From assembly GCA_019120175.1 (NCBI GenBank), contig DWVP01000013.1, positions 22,068-86,067 on the forward strand: a stretch of 64,000 bases of DNA, given 5' to 3'. A program made the position numbers and the translations under genes. The number at the start of each line of letters is the position of its first letter. Position 1 is the stretch's first letter. Positions 18,118 through 27,526 of this stretch are shown here, one piece after another. Under the pieces are notes generated by a model. The model saw only the letters and a list, made by a program, of their open reading frames with translations, ran no database searches and was not told where the DNA came from. Origin of the DNA: Candidatus Corynebacterium faecigallinarum (GTDB lineage Bacteria; Actinomycetota; Actinomycetes; Mycobacteriales; Mycobacteriaceae).

Positions 18118-18654
18118 ATGGCGAACAGTGACGCCCAGCATGAATACACCGAGGAGCAGAAGAAGGCCTACCGGGCAGAGAAGGCGACGGTGATGGCACG
18201 GATGACAGAGCTACTGTCCAAGGCTGGTGCCGGTGAGATCTCCGAGGAGGAGTCCTCGGAGTTGGCCACGATCTTCGAGACGAAGGTCGGCGGGTTGGAC
18301 GCACTGCTCGGGCTGAAGTACATCGCCTTCGCACCGGAAGTTGTCCTGGAACTCGAGGTGACCGGCGACCATGTTCAGCCGTGGGGCATCACCAACGGTG
18401 GTACCTACGCCGCACTGGGGGAGTCCGCCGGTTCCTTCGCCGGGTTCATCGCCAGCGGGGGCAAGGGAGTGATGGGGACCACGAACTCCACCAACTTCCT
18501 GCGCCCGTCCGGTCCGGGTGACGTCATCCGCACGACCGCTCACGCCGTCCACATCGGCCGCACCAGCCAGCTGTGGCGGATCGAACACACCAACGCGAAG
18601 TCCGGAAAGTTGCTGGCGACCACGGAGCTGCGCACTGTCGTCCGGAACGACTGA
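18118..18654 (+). CDS. PaaI-type hotdog thioesterase
   Basis: The 178-aa protein has a charged helical N-terminus and a hotdog domain with the PaaI pattern WGITNGGTYAALGESAGSFAG followed by NFLRPSGPGDVI. Such enzymes hydrolyse acyl-CoA thioesters; the substrate is not evident. AAAGGA lies 8 nt before the ATG. The gene is divergent from gnd, the same arrangement as in C. glutamicum. The 222-bp gap between them contains only a weak candidate -10 (TAGACT, about 18016-18021). Its stop is 9 bp from a convergent gene with no terminator hairpin between. Confidence 0.83.
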   Translation: MANSDAQHEYTEEQKKAYRAEKATVMARMTELLSKAGAGEISEEESSELATIFETKVGGLDALLGLKYIAFAPEVVLELEVTGDHVQPWGITNGGTYAALGESAGSFAGFIASGGKGVMGTTNSTNFLRPSGPGDVIRTTAHAVHIGRTSQLWRIEHTNAKSGKLLATTELRTVVRND

Positions 18655-18663
18655 CGCTCAACG

Positions 18664-19242
18664 CTAGAACAGGCTGAAGGACTCCCGGTCACCCTTACGC
18701 TGGGCCCAGGCGACGGTGTAGTCGGCCTCCGGGTCTGAACTCACGGGTGCGCGGGTGGCGATCAGCATCGGCTGTGGGGCCCCGAACTCCTTGAGGAAAC
18801 GCCGGACGACCTTCACCGCGATCTCGTTGTCGGCCACCGGGAGGAAGAAGTTGATCTTCCCGCCGCCGATGTCGTTGCCGTCGTAGTGGCCGACCCCGCG
18901 CCAGCCAACGTAGTCGTTGATGGCGTCGGGAAGCTCGTCGAAGACCCGCAGGTCGGCTTCATGACTGAGATCCTCGGAGAGGAGCGTGACCTGCAGGACG
19001 AGCCACCCCCGGTCATCGTCGGCGAGCTCCGCGTACCCCTTCGCGGCGGCCTCGGTCCGGAAGGAGTCGACGCTCTCCTGCAAGGTGGGGCTCGTGGGAC
19101 GGTTACGTCCTTTGAGGACACGCGTCAGCGACTGTCCCTTGGTTCCGACCTTGCCCTTGTGGACGTAGAAAGTGGAGTTGTGGTCCCAGCACTCGAGGTA
19201 GTGCAGGGCCCCGGCCTCGTCCCGCCGATAGGTTTTAATCAT
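18664..19242 (-). CDS. WGR-like domain protein of unknown function
   Basis: The 192-aa protein opens with a segment resembling the WGR domain (YLECWDHNSTFYVHKGKVGTKGQ), where the usual Trp-Gly-Arg core reads His-Lys-Gly-Lys-Val-Gly. WGR domains bind nucleic acids in PARP-like and MolR proteins. The C-terminal half (about residues 85-190) is not recognised. No signal peptide or membrane segment is present. The ATG at 19242 is preferred over GTG at 19248 because of GGGGTG just upstream. It sits alone between the thioesterase gene and the end of the thi operon. Confidence 0.6.
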   Translation of the reverse strand: MIKTYRRDEAGALHYLECWDHNSTFYVHKGKVGTKGQSLTRVLKGRNRPTSPTLQESVDSFRTEAAAKGYAELADDDRGWLVLQVTLLSEDLSHEADLRVFDELPDAINDYVGWRGVGHYDGNDIGGGKINFFLPVADNEIAVKVVRRFLKEFGAPQPMLIATRAPVSSDPEADYTVAWAQRKGDRESFSLF

Positions 19243-19276
19243 GTTCACCCCGAAAAGTATACGGGGGAAGGTGCAC

Positions 19277-20869
19277 TCAGGACAGGCGGCGATCCGCCTG
19301 GGCGAAGAACTCGACCTCCCAGCGGGAGGCGTCGAGGTAGGCGCGGGTGGCTTCGGCCCGCTGGGCCGGGGTGGCGGCGGCCAGGGCGTCCTCCACCAGG
19401 GTCAGTGCCTGCTTCACGCTGCTGGTGAACTCGTCACCGGAATAGGTGTCGATCCAGGCCGCGTAGGGGTTGGAGTCGTCGGAGGTGTCGTTGAGTCGCA
19501 GGCCGACCTCCGCGTAGAGCCAGTAGCACGGCAGCACCGCCGCCGCGCCGACCACCTGGTCACGGGTCTGCACGCAACGCATCAGGTGGGAGGTGTAGGA
19601 CGCGGTGACGTGGGACGGCGTGTCTGCCCTGCCGGGCTCGCCGGATCCGGCGAGCCAGGTGCGGTGCAGTTCAGCCTCCTCCTCGAGGCACTCGGCGGCA
19701 CCCTTGGTCCAGAACAGGGCGGAGTTCTGATCCGGTGCGGAGCTGGCGAGGGCGGCCAGCGCCGGGGAGTACAGCGAGAGGTACAGGGCGTCCTGGGCGA
19801 GGTAGAAGGAGAAGTCGTCGGTGTTGACCGTACCGGCGGCGAGGTCGGTGATGAACGGCAGGTCGCAGATATCGTCCAGCAGGCTGGTGGAGGCCTGCCA
19901 CAGTGCCTGGGTCCAAGGGCCGGCCGCGGGAATCCGGGCGGCGCTCGTGACCCCGCTGACGCTACCGAGTCCGGCGAGCTGGTCCGGGGTCTCCACCGCC
20001 GCCGGCACAGCGGCGGTCAGCGCCCACGGGGTGGTGTCGGCGGCCGCGGCCAGCCGACGTGCCCGGTGGGTGTGGTCAACCGGGCCATTGCCGGAGCCGA
20101 CCTGCAGGTCATCAGCGTAACGGATCGCCTCGGCCAGCCAGCCGGACGCCCAGCGTAGACCCTCGGCATGGGAGTCACCGGCGGCCAGCCGGGTGGCCAG
20201 GGCCGAGGACAGGGAGCATCCGGTGCCGTGGGTGTTGTTGGTGTCCACCCGCGGCACCGGGATGGTGGTCACCGTGCCGTCCGGCTCGACGACCGCATTG
20301 TCGGCACCCCGACCGGACAGGTGTCCACCCTTGACGATGACGGTGGTCTCCAGCTCAGAGGCGAGGGTACGCCCCTGGTCCAGCGCCTCGTCCAGATTCT
20401 GTGCCCGGGGGGAGCCGCACAGCACGCCCAGCTCGGCGAGGTTCGGGGTGATTACGTCCGCGGCCCGGCACAGTTCGACCAGTGCGGCCTCGGCGTCCTG
20501 CGTAAGCAACCGGTCGCCACTGGTGGCGACCATCACCGGGTCGACGACAACCACCGGCACGGGGTGGGCGGCCAGGTAGTCGGCGATCACGTCGGTGATC
20601 TCCGCGGTGCCGAGCATCCCGATCTTGACCGCGTCGACGGTGACGTCGTCGAAGACTGCGTCGAGCTGTTCGACGAGGAAACCGGTGCCCGGGGTGTGGA
20701 TCGACCGCACCCCGTGGGTGTTCTGGGCGACCAGGGCGGTCACCACGCTCATGGCGAACCCTCCGGCGGCTCCGATCGACTTGATGTCGGCCTGGATCCC
20801 GGCACCACCGGTGGGATCGGTACCGGCGATGCTGAGGACGCGGGGCAGGGCAGGGGCGGGGTTGGTCAT
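19277..20869 (-). CDS. thiD: fused HMP/HMP-P kinase (ThiD) and TenA-like thiaminase domain
   Basis: The 530-aa protein joins two thiamine enzymes. Residues about 1-270 are ThiD (SIAGTDPTGGAGIQADIKSI, KIGMLG, HGTGCSLSSALA), which phosphorylates hydroxymethylpyrimidine. Residues about 305-530 are TenA-like (TDDFSFYLAQDALYL, a catalytic-type Cys in LPCYWLYAEVG and Glu near EVEFFAQA), which recovers HMP from degraded thiamine. The fusion channels salvaged pyrimidine into phosphorylation. The ATG overlaps the thiE stop by 4 bp (ATGA), making it the third gene of the riboswitch operon. ThiD fused to TenA is known elsewhere but not universal. Confidence 0.93.
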   Translation of the reverse strand: MTNPAPALPRVLSIAGTDPTGGAGIQADIKSIGAAGGFAMSVVTALVAQNTHGVRSIHTPGTGFLVEQLDAVFDDVTVDAVKIGMLGTAEITDVIADYLAAHPVPVVVVDPVMVATSGDRLLTQDAEAALVELCRAADVITPNLAELGVLCGSPRAQNLDEALDQGRTLASELETTVIVKGGHLSGRGADNAVVEPDGTVTTIPVPRVDTNNTHGTGCSLSSALATRLAAGDSHAEGLRWASGWLAEAIRYADDLQVGSGNGPVDHTHRARRLAAAADTTPWALTAAVPAAVETPDQLAGLGSVSGVTSAARIPAAGPWTQALWQASTSLLDDICDLPFITDLAAGTVNTDDFSFYLAQDALYLSLYSPALAALASSAPDQNSALFWTKGAAECLEEEAELHRTWLAGSGEPGRADTPSHVTASYTSHLMRCVQTRDQVVGAAAVLPCYWLYAEVGLRLNDTSDDSNPYAAWIDTYSGDEFTSSVKQALTLVEDALAAATPAQRAEATRAYLDASRWEVEFFAQADRRLS

Positions 20870-21585
20870 GAGGCTTCCTTCGATGTGGTGAACAGGGAGA
20901 GCAGCTGTCGTGCTGCCGTGGTGGCGGCGCTGGTGGATCCGGCGGCCATGATCGCCGAGACCACGCACAGTCCGGCGACGGGGGTATGCGCCAAAGCGGT
21001 CGCGTTTCCGGTGCCGACCCCTCCGATGGCCACCGAGGGGATACCGAGAGTCAGCGCGTGGGCGGCGAGCTCGGACACACTGCCGGGGCCCGTCACCCCC
21101 AGGGCGCGGCCGGTATTGGTCTTGGTGTCGGTGAGGTGCACCGGGCCGAGACCGAGGACGTCCGGCGGACGGACCCCGAGCCCGACCAGGCGTTGGAGCT
21201 CGTCGATCTGCTCGTGCCGGTCGACCGACAGGCCGATCATCGAGGTATCCGGCAGGGTTGCGCGAGCCCCGACGTAGTCCATGTCGTCCTGCCCGATGTG
21301 CAGGTGCAGGCCAAGTTCGGCGGCGATGTCGACCCGGTCGTTGAGGAACAGCGGAACCCCGGTGGGACGCAGGGCCGCGGCAAGTTCTGCCGCCCGGGCG
21401 GTGAATCCGGCGGGGTCCAGGTGTTTGTCGCGCAGTTGCACCACGCTGACTCCACCGGAGACAGCGGCGCTCACCAGTGGGCGCACCGCGTCGCGTCCGC
21501 CGCCGAGATCGGGGTCGGTGACCAGGTACAGCGACCAGTCCGGGGCAGGTGACGGTCGTCGGGTATCAGCTGATGCCGGGGTCAT
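20866..21585 (-). CDS. thiE: thiamine-phosphate synthase
   Basis: The 239-aa protein condenses HMP diphosphate with thiazole phosphate to thiamine monophosphate. The TIM-barrel signatures are present: [60 protein letters not shown] and IGGVGTGNA with the pyrophosphate-binding loops. The start overlaps the thiM stop by 4 bp (ATGA), and its own stop overlaps the next gene by 4 bp, so all three are translationally coupled. Length is normal for the family. Expression is governed by the TPP riboswitch before thiM. Confidence 0.95.
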   Translation of the reverse strand: MTPASADTRRPSPAPDWSLYLVTDPDLGGGRDAVRPLVSAAVSGGVSVVQLRDKHLDPAGFTARAAELAAALRPTGVPLFLNDRVDIAAELGLHLHIGQDDMDYVGARATLPDTSMIGLSVDRHEQIDELQRLVGLGVRPPDVLGLGPVHLTDTKTNTGRALGVTGPGSVSELAAHALTLGIPSVAIGGVGTGNATALAHTPVAGLCVVSAIMAAGSTSAATTAARQLLSLFTTSKEAS

Positions 21586-22433
21586 GCCCCGGTCTCCTCG
21601 ACGCTGACGAGATGGTCCAGGCGGTCGTGGGACCCACCCGGTTCAGGGGTGGAGGGGGCGGAGTGGGCGGAGAGTGCGAAAAGGGCGTCGAGCCAGGCAA
21701 CGGCGAAGCTGCCGGGACCGGTGGATTCTCCAGCGGCGATGCTGCCTGCCGCACCAACGTGGGCGTGGGCGGCAAGAACGGCATCGTGCGGGTCCAGCGA
21801 GGTCGACAGGTAGGCCGCGCACAGTGCGCCCAGGGAACACCCGGTGCCGATGACTCGCTGCATCATCGGGTCACCGGAGTGCAGCCACGTCACACGGTCG
21901 TCGGAGACAATGAGGTCCCGGGGGCCGGAAACCGCCACCACCGCACCGGTGCGGGCGGCGAGGTCACGGGCGGCGTCGAGAGCGGCGGCGACCTCGTCGG
22001 TGGAGTCGACACCACGGCCACCGCCGGAAACCCCCGACAAGGCGATGATCTCGGAGGCATTGCCCCGGACAGCGGCAGGGCGGTGGGCGACGATGTCACG
22101 GGCGAAACCGGTGCGGGCGGCAGGTCCACCGCAGGCCACCGGGTCAAGCACCCACGGGGTGTCGTTGGCGGTGGCACCGCGCACGGCTTCGCGCATGGCG
22201 GTGTACTGGGCGGCGGTGGGGCTGCCGGTGTTGACCAGGACCCCGGAGGCGATGGCGGCGAAGTCTGCCGCTTCCTCGGGGGTGTCCACCATTGCCGGGG
22301 ACGCCCCGGCGGCAAGGAGGGCATTGGCCGTGATCTGGGGGACCACGATGTTGGTCAGGCACTGGACCAAGGGGGCGGCCCGGGAGAACTCCGCCTGGGC
22401 GGCGGTGAAAGCGTGGGCAAGTGTGGATGCCAT
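21582..22433 (-). CDS. thiM: hydroxyethylthiazole kinase
   Basis: The 283-aa enzyme phosphorylates 4-methyl-5-hydroxyethylthiazole, a salvage step feeding ThiE. Family motifs are [48 protein letters not shown] and GTGCSLGAL near the C-terminal active site. The ATG at 22433 is chosen because AAGGG lies 7 nt upstream; a TTG at 22439 is in frame. That ribosome binding site is the last part of a TPP riboswitch, so translation should fall when thiamine diphosphate is abundant. It is first in the thiM-thiE-thiD/tenA operon. Confidence 0.95.
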   Translation of the reverse strand: MASTLAHAFTAAQAEFSRAAPLVQCLTNIVVPQITANALLAAGASPAMVDTPEEAADFAAIASGVLVNTGSPTAAQYTAMREAVRGATANDTPWVLDPVACGGPAARTGFARDIVAHRPAAVRGNASEIIALSGVSGGGRGVDSTDEVAAALDAARDLAARTGAVVAVSGPRDLIVSDDRVTWLHSGDPMMQRVIGTGCSLGALCAAYLSTSLDPHDAVLAAHAHVGAAGSIAAGESTGPGSFAVAWLDALFALSAHSAPSTPEPGGSHDRLDHLVSVEETGA

Positions 22434-22440
22434 GGACAAT

Positions 22441-22527
22441 CCCTTCGCTAGTGTGAACTAGAGCAGGTTCGGCGGGTGTGATCTCAGCGCGTGACCGGTG
22501 GGACCGGTGCAGCGCACCCCGTGTCGT
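22441..22527 (-). promoter_or_regulatory. TPP riboswitch (THI element)
   Basis: On the minus strand ACACGGGGTGC (5' side), GCGCTGAGATCACACC (pyrimidine-sensing helix with the CUGAGA core), CGAACCTG and a closing GCGAAGGG match the TPP riboswitch consensus in order. The variable stem CCGGTCCCACCGG is in place. The 3' end includes the AAGGG that serves as the thiM Shine-Dalgarno, so ligand binding could hide the ribosome site directly; no separate terminator hairpin is seen. Confidence 0.92.
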
Positions 22528-22563
22528 TGGGTACTGCAGGTGCTGGCTGGAGGCAGGAACAGA

Positions 22564-23988
22564 CTAGTCGGAGACAGTCTTGACGTCGCGGCCCTCGCCG
22601 AACTTCAGGTTGTCGCGGACCTCGATGGAGCGGACGTCGGCCTCATCCTCGAGAGCGCGCAGCTTGGAGAAGGCGTTGCGGGCGTGCAGCTGCTGGCGGG
22701 TGGCCACCAGGTGCCAGCGGTTCGGCGACACGGTGTTCATGCCCCAGCTGTAGGCGGCGACGAAACGGTTGCGGAAGCCCACCATGAACATCAGGTGGAC
22801 CGCCAGCCACATCAGCCAACCCGGGAAGCCCGAGATCTCGGTCTTGCCCAGCTTCACCACCGCGTTGAAACGCGAGACGATGGCCATGGTGCCCTTGTCG
22901 AAGTACTCGAAGGCCGGGCGCTCGCCGGCACCGCTCTCGACCTCGTTGATGATGATCGAGGCGGCGTGCACGCCACCCTGGATGGCCACCTGGGCCAGGC
23001 CGGGCAGCTTGTCGTAGCTCATCATGTCACCGATGATGAAGATCTCCTTGTGGTCGCCCACGGAGAGATCGCTGTTCACCGGGACGCGACCGGCGCGGTC
23101 GGCCTCGACACCGTCGATCTGGTCGGCGATGTGCTTGCCCAGCGGGCTGGCGGCCACACCGGCGGACCAGATCTTGCAGTATGCGGCGACGCTGGTCTCT
23201 TCCTCGGTCTTCATGTTCTTCCAGGTCACGCCGTTCTTGTCGACGTTGGTGACCAGCGAGTCGGTGACGACTTCAACGCCGAGCTTGTTCAGCGTCTTGT
23301 GGGCCTTGCGGCCGAGCTTCTTGCCGAAGGGCGGCAGGACCTGGGGGCCACCGTCGACCAGCAGGATGCGGGTCTGCTCGGTGTCGGTGCGGCGGAACTC
23401 GTTGCGCAGGGTGCGGTGGGCCATCTCGGCGAGCTGGCCGGCCAGCTCCACACCGGTCGGGCCGGCGCCGACGACGACGAAGGTCAGCAGTCGCTTCTTC
23501 TCCTCCGGGTCCTCGGTGATCTCGGCACGCTCGAAGGCGCCGGTGATGCGCGCGCGCAGCTCCAGGGCATCGTCGATGCTCTTCATGCCGGGGGCGAACT
23601 CGGCGAAGTGGTCGTTGCCGAAATAGGACTGGCCGGCGCCGGCGGCGACGATGAGCGAGTCGTAGGACAGGACGACATCCTTGCCGCCGAGGTCACCGGT
23701 GACGGTCTTCTCGGCGACGTTGACATCGCGCACCTCGGCCTTGATAACCCGGGCGTTGCGCTGCTTGCGCAGGATCTGCCGGATGGTCGGGGCGATCTCA
23801 CCGGAGGACAGCACACCGGTGGCCACCTGGTACAGCAGCGGCTGGAACAGGTGGTGGTTGGTGCGGTCGATCAGGGTGACGTCCACGTCGGCGCCGGCGA
23901 ACTTCTGGGCGGCAAACAATCCGCCGAATCCGCCGCCGATGATGACGACGTGGTGGCGGCCCGAGGGGCGAGTCGGGGTGGGGGTCAT
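22564..23988 (-). CDS. ndh: type II NADH:quinone oxidoreductase
   Basis: The 474-aa flavoprotein transfers electrons from NADH to menaquinone at the membrane without pumping protons. Two dinucleotide folds are visible: FAD (VVIIGGGFGGLFAAQK, residues about 13-28) and NADH (FVVVGAGPTGVELAG, about 175-189), plus the quinone-side AQVAIQGG segment. The C-terminal part has hydrophobic, amphipathic helices (GFPGWLMWLAVHLMFMVGF) for membrane attachment. AGGAG lies 10 nt before the ATG. It lies upstream of and in the same direction as the thi operon, separated by the riboswitch leader. Corynebacteria lack complex I, so this is a central respiratory enzyme. Confidence 0.95.
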   Translation of the reverse strand: MTPTPTRPSGRHHVVIIGGGFGGLFAAQKFAGADVDVTLIDRTNHHLFQPLLYQVATGVLSSGEIAPTIRQILRKQRNARVIKAEVRDVNVAEKTVTGDLGGKDVVLSYDSLIVAAGAGQSYFGNDHFAEFAPGMKSIDDALELRARITGAFERAEITEDPEEKKRLLTFVVVGAGPTGVELAGQLAEMAHRTLRNEFRRTDTEQTRILLVDGGPQVLPPFGKKLGRKAHKTLNKLGVEVVTDSLVTNVDKNGVTWKNMKTEEETSVAAYCKIWSAGVAASPLGKHIADQIDGVEADRAGRVPVNSDLSVGDHKEIFIIGDMMSYDKLPGLAQVAIQGGVHAASIIINEVESGAGERPAFEYFDKGTMAIVSRFNAVVKLGKTEISGFPGWLMWLAVHLMFMVGFRNRFVAAYSWGMNTVSPNRWHLVATRQQLHARNAFSKLRALEDEADVRSIEVRDNLKFGEGRDVKTVSD

Positions 23989-24391
23989 AGTGCGCTATCT
24001 CCTGGTTCTGCAGCGCCCGCCGTGTTCCGTGTACGGTGCGGCTGGTGTGCTCATTCTGCGTTCTTCGCCCGTGTTGTCCGGGCTGATCCGGTGTCGTCCG
24101 GTGTAGTGTCGTCTGCCGACGGACCTTCCGGTCACGTCGGACCTGGAATCCATAGTAATGGTTGTCGTCGCATTACTCATCACGTGGGCAGTGGCTGGGT
24201 GGTGTATCGGACATGGTGTTTCCGGTTCCTCCTGGGAATGGGGGGATCGGGGGCCTGTGACAGGGGCCGATCGGACACGTTGGAGTACGGATCGGGCACC
24301 CTGATGCACCGTAGGTTCGTCAGCGATAGTAAGTGTCAGTGACGATACTAGCGACGGTAGTGACGGTAGCGACAGTGTTAAGGAGTGGCCG
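23989..24391. other. 403-bp divergent intergenic region between ndh and ufaA-like gene
   Basis: No gene is seen here. A candidate -10 TACTAT for ndh lies at 24152-24157 on the minus strand. Near the right end, imperfect direct repeats of tgacggtag-type units run through about 24340-24377 just before the AAGGAG (24380-24385) of the methyltransferase gene. Neither matches a regulator I can name. Confidence 0.45.
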
Positions 24392-25720
24392 GTGTCAGCA
24401 AACGGTTACGTGGACCCCGAGCGGTGGCCGGGGATCAGCCGCACGCCCGATGCGCCCTTCCTCGGTCGCCGCGCCACCCACCTGCAGGAACGACTTGAGA
24501 AATTGACCCTGGACCACGGGGTGTCCTTGACCCCGGGGGCCACACCGCGCTTCGTGGTGGAGGACGGACAGGTCCTGGACCGGATCGTGGATGGCGGCTG
24601 GTTGGGGTTGGCCGAGGGGTACATGGCAGGCGAGTGGACCGCCGACCCCCTGCCCGAGGTGCTCGGGGTGCTGCTGTCGCAACCGCTGGAAGGCGGACTG
24701 GGGCGGGCGCTGTCGAAGCGTCGGCGGCGGGTCAGTGGTCAGGTCCGCTCCGGTGAGCTTCCGGACGCCCTGGTCGACATCTACACCGGCGAGACCCGCG
24801 CGACCGGTTCGGCGTTGTTCGCCTCCGGTACCCGGTCCTCGGAGGTGCAGAACCCCACCCAGGGTGGTGAGAACGCCCCGGTCGTCGTCCGGCATTTCGA
24901 CGCGCCGGACGATCCGGGCCAGGTCGAGCGCAGCGACATCGACTCCGCGCAGCTCTACCGGATCAACGCGATGCTGGACGAGGCGCAGGTCGGGCCAGGG
25001 TCCCGGGTGCTGGAGATGCCCTCGTCCGGCGGGGCTCTGCCGGTGTTGGCGGCCCGGCGGGGCGCGCATGTCGACGTGTTGACCTCGGATGTCGAGCATG
25101 CTGCGACGGTGCGTGAGCGTGCCCATGACGCCGGTGTCGGCGGTGCGGTGCGGGTGCAGACCATCCGGGGGCCGGTGCCGTCGCCGCGACAGTGGTCGGG
25201 CACCTATGATGCCGTGTTCAGTGTCGAGCGCATGGAGGTGCTCGGCGACGACGGTACCTTCCACTTCCTGCGGGCGGTGGAACGCATGCTCGCCGGTGAC
25301 GGTGTCGCGATGATCCAGACGATCACCTCGACCCCCGGTGAGCAGGACAATACGTCCGGCGGTGCCGCGGCCGGTGCGTCCGACCCGGTGGACCCGGTCG
25401 CCCCGGAAATCGTCGCCGAGAGCCTGGACGTCGTGCGGGCCTACATCTGGCCGGCCCTGAACTACCCTACGGTGTCGCATGTGACCGCCCAGGCGAACCG
25501 GGCGGGACTGCAGCTGACCGCCCGCAACCGGATGGGCTCGCACTATGCGCTGACCCTGGGGCTGTGGCGTTCGGCGTTCGGAGCCCGGGAGCGGGCTGCT
25601 GCTGCCGCCGGATACGACCACGTCTACCGGCGGCTCTGGGACTACCAACTCGCACTGCACCAGGCCCTGGCGACCGTGGGGGCCATCGACTGCCAGCAGT
25701 ACGTGCTGCGTCAGTTCTGA
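24392..25720 (+). CDS. ufaA: cyclopropane-fatty-acyl-phospholipid synthase-like methyltransferase (UfaA type)
   Basis: The 442-aa protein resembles the CFA synthase/UfaA family: an N-terminal lipid-binding region (about residues 1-180, with GLAEGYMAGEWTADPLPEV) and a Rossmann methyltransferase domain. Family hallmarks YDAVFSVERMEVLGD and QTITSTP are present. The SAM-binding motif I is unusual: VLEMPSSGGALP replaces the normal VLEIGCGWG, so SAM binding may be altered. GTG at 24392 has AAGGAG 6 nt before it. The position beside ndh matches C. glutamicum. Role in modifying membrane lipids is inference. Confidence 0.78.
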   Translation: MSANGYVDPERWPGISRTPDAPFLGRRATHLQERLEKLTLDHGVSLTPGATPRFVVEDGQVLDRIVDGGWLGLAEGYMAGEWTADPLPEVLGVLLSQPLEGGLGRALSKRRRRVSGQVRSGELPDALVDIYTGETRATGSALFASGTRSSEVQNPTQGGENAPVVVRHFDAPDDPGQVERSDIDSAQLYRINAMLDEAQVGPGSRVLEMPSSGGALPVLAARRGAHVDVLTSDVEHAATVRERAHDAGVGGAVRVQTIRGPVPSPRQWSGTYDAVFSVERMEVLGDDGTFHFLRAVERMLAGDGVAMIQTITSTPGEQDNTSGGAAAGASDPVDPVAPEIVAESLDVVRAYIWPALNYPTVSHVTAQANRAGLQLTARNRMGSHYALTLGLWRSAFGARERAAAAAGYDHVYRRLWDYQLALHQALATVGAIDCQQYVLRQF

Positions 25721-25756
25721 GCCGCCGGGCCGACGAGGTCGTTAGACTGCTTTCTC

Positions 25757-27475
25757 ATGGGAGACAACGCACACCACACAGCAATCATCGTCGGCGCCGG
25801 ACTGTCCGGACTCGTCGCCGCCTACGAGGCACAGAAGGCAGGGAAGAAAGTCCTGGTCCTTGACCAGGAGAACCGGTCCAACCTCGGTGGCCAGGCATTC
25901 TGGTCCCTCGGGGGCCTGTTCTACGTCGACAGCCCTGAACAGAAGCTGATGGGGGTCAAGGACTCCGAGGAGCTCGCCTGGCGAGACTGGTCCAACTCCG
26001 CCCAGTTCGAGGACACCACTCCCGGGGGCAATGACTACTGGCCGGCGCAGTGGGGACGTGAGTACGTCCGCTTCGCCGCCACCGAGAAGCGCGACTACAT
26101 GAAGGCCCTCGGGCTGAACGTGCTGCCGACGATCGGGTGGGCTGAGCGCGGCAGCGGCGACGCCTCCGGCCACGGCAACTCCGTGCCACGGTTCCACCTG
26201 AGCTGGGGCACCGGCCCCGAGGTCGTCAGGGTCTTCCGCGAGCCGCTGCTGCAGGCCGAGAAGGAAGGACGGGTGACTTTCGCCTTCCGCCACCAGGTCG
26301 ACGAACTCATCGTCGAGCCCGGGGAGGACGGTAAAGACAGAGTCGTCGGTGTGCGCGGCAGTGTCCTCTCTGCCTGCGATGAGCTGGGGCGCGGTGTCGC
26401 CTCGCCGCGCGAGGTCGTCGACACCTTCGAGTACCGTGCAGACGCGGTGGCGGTGACCAGTGGTGGCATCGGCGGAAACCTTGACCTCGTACGACGCTCC
26501 TGGCCCACCGAGCGGTGGGGTGGGTGCCCCGAGGACATGGTCACCGGCGTGCCCGCTCACGTGGACGGCCGCATGATCGGCATCTCGGAGTCCGCCGGTG
26601 CCTCCACCGTGAACACCGACCGGATGTGGCACTACACCGAGGGCATGTTCAACTGGGATCCGGTGTGGCCCAACCACGGTATCCGCATCATCCCCGGCCC
26701 GAGCTCCATGTGGTTCGACGCCGCCGGCGACCGGCTGCCGACCAACCTCTTCCCCGGTGCCGACAACCTCGGCTCCCTGTCCCACATCGGACGCACCGGT
26801 CACGGCTACAGCTGGTTCGTGCTGGACCAGACCATCGCCGACAAGGAGTACATCTTCTCCGGCTCCGAGCAGAACCCGGACCTGACCGACAAGTCCTTCA
26901 AGAAGCTCGCCGGCAAGGTCGGCCCCGGCACCCATGTGGCGGTGCAGAACTTCATGGACCACGGTGAGGACTGGGTCATCGCCGATGACCTGGACACCCT
27001 GGTGGAGAAGATGAACGAGTTGACCGGGGCCTCAGGAAACTCGGGCGATGGGTCCGGCGCGCCGCTGATCGATGCCGGGCATCTGCGAGCCCAGGTCGAG
27101 GACCGTGACAGCCAGCTCGACAACAAGTTCTCCAAGGACGCCCAGGTCAACTACATCGGGACGGCCCGCAACTTCCTCGGCGACAAGATCGTCCGGACGG
27201 CGGGACCACACAAGATCCTGGACCCGAAGCACGGCCCGCTGATCGCCGTACGGCTGCGGATCCTGACCCGCAAGACCCTCGGCGGTATCGAGACCGACCT
27301 GTCGGGCCGCTGCCTGCATTCCGACGGTTCGGTGCTGCCCGGTCTGTACGCCGCCGGTGAAGTCGCCGGGTTCGGTGGCGGCGGCATGCACGGCCAGAAT
27401 GCGCTGGAGGGGACCTTCCTCGGCGGCTGCATCCACAGCGGTAAGCGCGTCGGCGAGGCGCTGGCCAAGCTCTGA
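25757..27475 (+). CDS. FAD-dependent dehydrogenase (Rv0785/KstD-like family)
   Basis: The 572-aa flavoprotein has an FAD dinucleotide fold at the N-terminus (IIVGAGLSGLVAAYEAQKAGKKVLVLDQE) and the closing FAD motif at the C-terminus (GLYAAGEVAGFGGGGMHGQNALEGTFLGG). This layout and length fit the FAD-binding dehydrogenase family related to fumarate reductase flavoproteins and 3-ketosteroid dehydrogenases, with mycobacterial Rv0785 as a close type. The substrate is unknown. TAGACT lies 8 nt before the ATG, pointing to a leaderless message. It precedes an amidase gene in the same direction, which has its own promoter. Confidence 0.83.
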   Translation: MGDNAHHTAIIVGAGLSGLVAAYEAQKAGKKVLVLDQENRSNLGGQAFWSLGGLFYVDSPEQKLMGVKDSEELAWRDWSNSAQFEDTTPGGNDYWPAQWGREYVRFAATEKRDYMKALGLNVLPTIGWAERGSGDASGHGNSVPRFHLSWGTGPEVVRVFREPLLQAEKEGRVTFAFRHQVDELIVEPGEDGKDRVVGVRGSVLSACDELGRGVASPREVVDTFEYRADAVAVTSGGIGGNLDLVRRSWPTERWGGCPEDMVTGVPAHVDGRMIGISESAGASTVNTDRMWHYTEGMFNWDPVWPNHGIRIIPGPSSMWFDAAGDRLPTNLFPGADNLGSLSHIGRTGHGYSWFVLDQTIADKEYIFSGSEQNPDLTDKSFKKLAGKVGPGTHVAVQNFMDHGEDWVIADDLDTLVEKMNELTGASGNSGDGSGAPLIDAGHLRAQVEDRDSQLDNKFSKDAQVNYIGTARNFLGDKIVRTAGPHKILDPKHGPLIAVRLRILTRKTLGGIETDLSGRCLHSDGSVLPGLYAAGEVAGFGGGGMHGQNALEGTFLGGCIHSGKRVGEALAKL

Positions 27476-27526
27476 CGGGCGGTCACCTTCCACCCGCGCC
27501 GCCGTCGGGCGAACTAGGATCGGGGC

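Noticed and set aside
22498-24342. 614-codon open frame antisense to ndh and the riboswitch
   Set aside because: It would read through the TPP riboswitch and the well-supported ndh gene, and carries no domain.
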